The position numbers and the translations under genes were made by a program. A DNA stretch of 64,000 bases from the NCBI GenBank assembly GCA_027475525.1, contig JAMWFC010000055.1:1716212-1780211 (forward strand), in the 5' to 3' direction. The notes under the pieces are model-generated. The model made no database searches and was not told the DNA's origin. It was given only the letters and a program-made list of their open reading frames with translations. Positions 57,994 through 64,000 of the stretch are shown one piece after another (the stretch's first letter is position 1; the number at the start of each line of letters is the position of its first letter). The DNA comes from Macrolepiota albuminosa (taxonomy: Eukaryota; Basidiomycota; Agaricomycetes; Agaricales; Agaricaceae).

Positions 57994-58569
57994 TGTCAGG
58001 AGACTCCTTATTTCTTCCTTTTCTCACTCCTTATCTCTTCACTCTCCTTCCATTCATTCTCTTATTTCTTCTGACATTATTTCACTTTACTGTTTCTATT
58101 CTTTCAACACTATCTGTCAGTACAACTCTCAGCCCTTGAGATGCTCTGGTTCTTTAGCCACCATTCAGACAAGTATGGGCCCACTCAGCACTGCTTCCAG
58201 ACCACTTATATAAGCCAGAGTTTGCCAGAGTTTGCCCCTTATTTGTACAAGTGTTTGTATAGGCAATTTTCGAGTTTTTAAGGTTTTGTTGTACTAGTTT
58301 GCCAGAGTTTGCCCCTTATTTGTACAAGTGTTTGTATAGGCAATTTTCGAGTTTTTAAGGTTTTGTTGTACTGTACAGTTGCTTCCCACGCTTCAGAGGC
58401 CCCAGAAGCGTCCAACCTGGCATAGGGAATCCCTAGACTTGTTCTCTTTGGATCTCCCTCTGCCAGGTGAGTAGCTACCTTGATATTGTCAGTATATATT
58501 CTAATACACTTTGGATCTCCCTCTGCCAGCTGTGTGACTGAGCCACAGCCTCTAGAGGTCGCCCTTACA
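57994..58569 (-). repeat. Solo LTR of family LTR-3 next to copia relic
   Basis: Ends are TGTCAGGAG and GCCCTTACA. Length is 576 bp, or 499 bp without the 77-bp assembly duplication at 58219-58372. The flanks GAAAT and GCGAT do not make a convincing target duplication. Confidence 0.85.
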
Positions 58570-59020
58570 GCGATGGCCTTCCAGATTTAATAAACCTTCA
58601 CATTAAAGTATTTGACCTTGCTATAGCTATTCAAGTTCTTGGTCAGTGCAGTAGCAGTATTGCTATTACATTTTATATAGAGAGAGCAATCTAAACAAAT
58701 ATCTATCTTAGAAAGCCAAGAGAATATCTACACAGCTTGCTTGCTTACTTCAAATTCTCCAACATATTTAGTTTGTCCTATCAACATGCTGATTGAATCC
58801 TGTATTTTTGCTTTTCAGCTTATTGGCTTTTCTGCCATCACAAGAATATATGTCCCTATTCATTTCTTGGAATAATATTGAAGTATTAATGTTTTGATAT
58901 AATTTTGATATAATAAACTTCTTTCAAGGAAATTTTCATGTGAGCATTTAGCATAGATATAGCAATACCTTATTAAGGTTAAAAAAGTTTCCTTATTTAC
59001 TGGAGAAGATTAGATACCAT
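58570..59020 (-). pseudogene. Second copia-type relic, copy of 43385-43836
   Basis: It matches the relic at 43385-43836 over about 450 bp, including non-coding parts, with scattered transitions. The RNase H block is cut at 58570 by the LTR. Confidence 0.6.
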
Positions 59021-61017
59021 CATTCTCAATACTATGGCCTCAAAAACACAACCTGACACATGCCCTTGACACTGATTGGCCAGACCTGCTCAATCTCTAC
59101 ATGTCATAAGATGCACAGGCCTCTTAAACAATAATGTGAAATGTAAGTTTTAATTTATTTTAAGTTGCTCAAGTGGAATTGAACAAAACTTAGATTTAAA
59201 TATAAAACTCCAGTTCACGAGGTTCTGGGGGTTTGAGTTATATGTGCACACACATTGTAATAAAGCTATAATTTGAATTGATTTTATTTGAATGAAAACT
59301 TAAGTTGACACTCAAAATGGGCTCAAAAAGTATTATTACTACTGTCCAAAGTCAATCTAGTCACTCATAGGCCTAAGACATCTACTCCCTGGGGACTCCG
59401 AGCCGTGGCAAGTTGATTGCTTGCCCGACTCCCCCATTATTCCTCTGCTTTTATACCTTTCCTTCCTATGCATGGACCACCGTGTATTGGCCTGGTAATG
59501 GTGCATTGTCACGTTTCAATGGGTCTAGGTGCCTGGCTGTCGAGTTTTCTGGGGCTGGGCACTGGTGGTTGCCTTTCCAACACCTAGTATGGTGGGTAAT
59601 CTCTTTCCCACTGATTTCATTGGCTAATCCTTTGCTCTTTTTTTATTCCCCTCCCTGCTTCCCTCTTTCTCTCATCCCAGGTGCTTCTTGTTGTTGTTTC
59701 ATAAGTTGGGCGGTGGGATTGGAGTAGTGCAGATGGTGGTACACGGGATGCAGGGAGAACAACAATGTTTGAACCGGGTTTCGATCATGATTGCCCCATG
59801 ATTGTCTGATGGGATCAATCTCAGGGAGTTGCCTGAGATTGAGTTGCCATCAGTTCTGCTGCTGCTTTGGCTGTTGCCGTTGATCAGGGCATTGTCGTAT
59901 TGTATGCTGTGCTGAGTAGTCTGATGGGTGTGTTGGTGAGTTTGCTGAGGTATGTCTTGGTCTACCATTTTCGACCGTATTTTTACCAGCGCCTACAGTT
60001 TTCAGTTGCTTGGTAGACATAGGACTTGTTACAAAATCAAGATTTTCGATATATTTTGTCCTTTCTCTCAGTTTCTGTCTCTGATTTGAGACAGACATAT
60101 CAACAAATTTTTCCCTCCACATGTACTAACACATCAATTTCCTTCTCATCTTGTATATCCCATTGCCTTTCTACACTTTACATTCTCACATGTACTATAC
60201 ATTCCCATCTCAGATGTACAAGTACTAAATAAATAAAATATACAAACATTCCATCCACACCTCACATGTACAAGTACTGATTTCTGGAAAGTAATATATT
60301 CCTCAGTCCTATCAAATGAACTGAGGGGAAATCAGAAAGAGACAGCCTACATAAGGAAACTAGAGGAGGGTGGCTTATGAAACTAGAATCCAATTGTACT
60401 GGAGAGGTAAGTAGGAAAATAAATAAAGGAGCTTAAGTAACTGGAAAGTAATAGGGACGCTGCCGCCACAGCGATGAGTCTATTCCAACAATTTCAATAG
60501 CACAGCTCCTGTGGGTAGGTGCGGCCAAATATGAGCTGCGCCTGGTTGGGTATCCACCACTACCACTGCAGCTGCTTCTGTGCCACGGAACGAAGTTGTT
60601 CCTCCCACCAAAAGAACCTCAACTCCACATTCACTTATTCTTGCTACCATATTTTATTCACGTGCTGAGAATACACATGATTGTGAGATATTTTCTACTT
60701 TAGGAAAGGGGCGAGCTCTGCATTGCAGGGGCTGCTCGTGTCTCGCTCCCTCGATTTGCCGCCAACGAAAATTTGGGATTCACTTCCATGGAGCACTGAA
60801 TGCCTCACGCCATCGGGGCCATGCAAGTGTCATCTTTTCAGTGTCGGATGCCGGCGGTCGACAGTGACAAGGGGATTCCACGCTGTCTGTCAGATGTCAG
60901 CGGGTTAGGGCAGGCGAGCGAGCGAGGGGGAGGAGGGTCGGGGCACTTTGACCTCATGTACCCACGTACGTTTATTCCGAGATCTAGAATAGATCAAGGT
61001 TTTTCTGTGCAGCGGAC
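59021..61017. other. Mostly unassigned region, possible small ORFs
   Basis: AT-rich to about 59400, then CpG returns. Gln/Ser-rich open stretches on the minus strand (60122-59699) look like low complexity. Near 60120-60290 CACATGTAC/GATGTACAAGTACT recurs several times. No domain recognised. Confidence 0.4.
60480..60650 (-). CDS. Small unrecognised ORF, 56 aa
   Basis: MVARISECGVEVLLVGG then TEAAAVVVVDTQPGAAHIWP and LLKLLE before a TAG. The composition looks protein-like (alternating hydrophobic strands), but there is no known motif and no confirmed upstream exon. It may be a gene fragment. Confidence 0.25.
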   Translation of the reverse strand: MVARISECGVEVLLVGGTTSFRGTEAAAVVVVDTQPGAAHIWPHLPTGAVLLKLLE

Positions 61018-61985
61018 TATGTGTGGGAAAAATGTCTTCGATTTTTGCCATCATGTGACTGTGTTTGTTCTCGTTGCCATTACTTCCTTCCAGTAAGCGT
61101 GGGAATAATGTCTTCAATTTTTAACGTCATGTGATACTACCGTTCGTCTGTATGGTTACTTAGTCAGCAGTAGTAGACTATGTACACGTGGGAGTAATGT
61201 CTTCACTTTTTAACGTCATGTGATACTATATGTACGTATGTACAGTTACAGAGATGCATGGGAATAATGTCTTTGATTTTTAACGTCATGTGATACTACC
61301 GTTTGTCTGTACAGTTACTTAGTCAGCAGTAGACTATGTACGCGTGGGAGTAATGTCTTCACTTTTTAACGTCATGTGATACTACCGTTCGTCTGTACGG
61401 TTACTTAGTCAGCAGTAGACCATGTACGCGTGGGAGTAATGTCTTCATTTTTTAACGTCATGTGATACTACCGTACGTCTGTACGGTTACAGAAGACCAT
61501 GTACGCGTGGGAGTAATGTCTTCATTTTTTAACGTCATGTGATACTACCGTACGTCTGTACGGTTACAGAGATGCATGGGAATAATGTCTTCGATTTTTA
61601 ACGTCATGTGATACTACCGTTTGTCTGTACGGTTACAGAGATGCATGGGAATAATGTCTTCGATTTTTAACGTCATGTGATACTACCGTTCGTCTGTACG
61701 GTTACTTAGTCAGCAGTAGACCATGTACGCGTGGGAGTAATGTCTTCATTTTTTAACGTCATGTGATACTACCGTACGTCTGTACGGTTACAGAAATGCG
61801 TGGGAATAATGTCTTCGATTTTTAACGTCATGTGATACTACCGTTCGTCTGTACGGTTACTTAGTCAGCAGTAGACTATGTACGCGTGGGAGTAATGTCT
61901 TCACTTTTTAACGTCATGTGATACTAGTACGGTTACATATATGTGTGGGAATAGTGTCTTCCCTTTTTAACGTCATTTGTTCCGT
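61018..61985. repeat. Minisatellite with two alternating unit types
   Basis: About 12 units share GTCTTC(a/g)(a/c/t)TTTTTAACGTCATGTGATACTA. A long unit of about 84 bp carries TTACTTAGTCAGCAGTAGAC, and a short one of about 70 bp carries TTACAGAGATGCAT. The first and last units are diverged. One pair (61417-61570) is an exact 77-bp repeat and is probably an assembly join, so the true number may be one lower. Confidence 0.9.
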
Positions 61986-62091
61986 AGCTTTACTATGTTA
62001 ATATTTGATATCTACATACGCCAGGATGTAGCCACGGTTGGGTCTGTTTTAACACATTCTCTACACCCACTCGGTCCATAATGTTCCAATT

Positions 62092-62436
62092 TTATTTGGC
62101 TGACGTTCTTTCCTTGCCAGATGTATTGGATGTCCAGTTGACCCATAGATCAAGCGGTCTCTGAAAAATAGGCCTATTTCGATGACTAATTGTGAGTCTT
62201 TCTATGTCCTGCCTGGTACAGGCACGACAGGACACGATATTAGATCGCAGATAATAGCCGCCACGCGAAAACCATATATCGGAGCAGACACATGCATTAT
62301 GACTTATTTCCTTGGCTGCCTTCTGTGGAGAGTGATCCCTGAATACCAGTGCTGATATACCCCCCGAAAGATTTGGCATATCGCCACTATCTAATGAACA
62401 CCTATTGTCACTTGAGAGGTCTGTTATCCAGCGCAA
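62092..62436 (-). CDS. Unrecognised ORF, 114 aa
   Basis: An open minus-strand frame starting MRWITDLSSDNRCSL. No domain, signal peptide or obvious splice sites. It may be spurious. Confidence 0.2.
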   Translation of the reverse strand: MRWITDLSSDNRCSLDSGDMPNLSGGISALVFRDHSPQKAAKEISHNACVCSDIWFSRGGYYLRSNIVSCRACTRQDIERLTISHRNRPIFQRPLDLWVNWTSNTSGKERTSAK

Positions 62437-62472
62437 TAGATATATGACAACAAATCATTGATTTACTAGATC

Positions 62473-63419
62473 ATGGCACTTACTGATTTCGACAGTCTGC
62501 CATGCGACAAGCCGTCATTACGACCAATTATTAATGCGCCACGGCTTAACATGGAGCAACAACGGGCTATGCTCAAAGTTAAATATTCTTATTCAGACTC
62601 TTCCGACAGTTATTCGGATTCCCTCCCTACTTACTTCAGACTCTACTCCTCAAAGTTAAATATTCTTATTCAGACTCTTCCGACAGTTATTCGGATTCCC
62701 TCCCTACTTACTTCAGACTCTACTCCGAAACTAGCAAGACATACGGTCAAAGACACCCAACACATTCTTTTATCCTCAATTTACTACCACATGGAGCACT
62801 ACCACGATATCCTATTGTGGCGCCCTCACACATCCTCCCATCGCCTCTCTGGTATCAAGATGCGCGCCATGTCTTGTCAGGGGATTCTCCAGGTGACGGA
62901 GAGGTATTCAGATGTGCTGTATCACATTAGACCCGCTCATCTCATTTTTCTGTATGTTTTGACTTCTTGGTTCGCTCGTTAATTGACCTTGAGTCAGGAG
63001 CTATACGCATCGTGACAAATGTTTTTCTGTATGTTTTGACTTCTTGGTTCGCTCGTTAATTGACCTTGAGTCAGGAGCTATACGCATCGTGACAAATGGA
63101 CCCATCTCACAATGAAAGCTTTCGATGGACGAGGAATTCTTGTTGCCGCATTCTATACTCACAAAAATCAACGGCTTGATGAAGTTTGGACTTACTCAGA
63201 TGCTTCGAAAGAGGTCGAGTGGAACGCAAAGCTCATCGTCGCCAAACATATAGTACGCCGCGAGCCTAACGAGCCTGATTTCACTTCATGTGGAAAGGAT
63301 TTGGTACGTGAAGTGTTCTTGACGATCGAACTTGCTTAATGTTATGCGCAGTGCGGCAACGTAACGATACCTCATCAAGTAGATCTGGGCATAAAGGCCA
63401 ATATTTTCATGCTCGACTA
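62473..63419 (+). CDS. Hypothetical spliced gene, uncertain model
   Basis: Possible first exon from MALTDFDSLPCDKPSLRP at 62473. A later exon holds AFDGRGILVAAFYTHKNQRL and DEVWTYSDASKEVEWN (63112-63303). A GT-AG intron at about 63304-63351 then leads to a short last exon CGNVTIPHQVDLGIKAN ending in TAG at 63417-63419. The middle is confused by two 77-bp assembly duplications (62572-62725, 62945-63098). I do not recognise the protein. Confidence 0.3.
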
Positions 63420-63928
63420 GAGGTATGTTCGCTTTATGCATATCAAAACACTCATACTAAACATTCTGTTTCTAGTTATTTTTATTGTAGTTAGTAGAAT
63501 ATCTATATATACATTCTATACCCGTAGCTGGACGTCAAGACTAAACACACGCTGCTGGGTTTATGCGGTGTTCGGTGTCCACCGTCATTGGAGCCTTAGG
63601 CGCAATTCTCATGAGGAACATTGAATGGCTGCTGGGTTTATGCGGTGTTCGGTGTCCACCATCATTGGAGCCTTAGGCGCAATTCTCATGAGGAACATTG
63701 AATGATACGTCGTCTTTGCTCTATTGTCAGTAAAGCTCTTATAGATTAAACGTCTTTAGTGGAACGGTTTCATAATAATAGTAGAAGACCCTTTATTAAT
63801 CATTTGTATCGGTGCAGCTAATAATTACATTAATACTTCACTACTGAGGCCATAATAGTAGAAGACCCTTTATTAATCATTTGTATCGGTGCAGCTAATA
63901 ATTACATTAATACTTCACTACTGAGGCC
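62572..63928. repeat. Four 77-bp duplications (assembly joins)
   Basis: Repeats at 62572-62725, 62945-63098, 63551-63704 and 63775-63928. The third pair differs at one base (G/A). Confidence 0.88.
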
Positions 63929-64000
63929 GTAATTTGTTTCTTATCAAAAAAAGGGCAAAGAAAACTGTTGCCTGTTTCGTAGCTAGGTTTTACAATAGAA
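63420..64000. other. Unassigned right edge
   Basis: Apart from two assembly duplications I see no gene or known repeat. Confidence 0.4.

Noticed and set aside
59413..59727. A 104-codon hydrophobic plus-strand ORF
   Set aside because: Composition is biased (Trp, Phe, Pro, Cys from a pyrimidine-rich strand), with no motif, signal or splice context that supports a gene.
1931..63928. 77-bp tandem repeats as minisatellites or CRISPR-like arrays
   Set aside because: The repeated sequences are unrelated to one another, always two copies, always 77 bp, and match the ends of the N gap.

Overview
This is a repeat-rich piece of a basidiomycete genome, most likely an Agaricomycete; the species cannot be named from sequence alone. 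The evidence is spliced genes with 47-60 bp GT-AG introns, Ty3/gypsy elements of Agaricomycete type, a NACHT-WD40 NLR-like gene and a MULE-like gene family that I recall from this class. No rRNA, tRNA gene or CRISPR array was seen.

Layout. (1) 1-25.1 kb is a CpG-rich stack of young retroelements. A chromodomain-bearing Ty3/gypsy element (gypsy-1, minus strand, left end outside the window) and a second, complete one (gypsy-2, 12793-24481, minus strand, 923-bp LTRs, ACAC target duplication) both sit inside one minus-strand MULE-like gene, cutting it into three. Each element also carries, between pol and its 3' LTR, a spliced gene on the opposite strand with a Zn2Cys6-like cysteine cluster. (2) 25.5-26.9 kb holds decayed LTR fragments. 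(3) 27.1-37 kb is ordinary host sequence: a 16-exon GH63-type glycoside hydrolase, a small secreted collagen-like protein on the other strand, and about 3.6 kb with only a possible F-box relic. (4) 36.9-43.3 kb is a NACHT-WD40 gene with 21 WD40 repeats. (5) 43.3-59 kb is an old, AT-rich, CpG-depleted graveyard: LTRs nested four deep, a decayed gypsy-2 relative cut by two LTRs and a Tc1 transposon, a MITE and copia relics. (6) 59.4-64 kb returns to CpG-containing sequence with a minisatellite and small unrecognised ORFs.

Assembly quality matters here. At 28 places a segment of exactly 77 bp is repeated head to tail, and the same 77 bp flanks the single 100-N gap. This fits contigs from a k=77 de Bruijn assembly being joined end to end without trimming their overlap. 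Since 77 is not a multiple of 3, these joins break many retroelement frames artificially; the true sequence is about 2.2 kb shorter.

Functionally, the window shows a host gene island and an NLR-type gene embedded in waves of retrotransposon insertion. Old copies have lost CpG by C-to-T change, while the two young gypsy elements have kept it. The most unusual feature is the antisense cysteine-cluster gene shared by both gypsy families.
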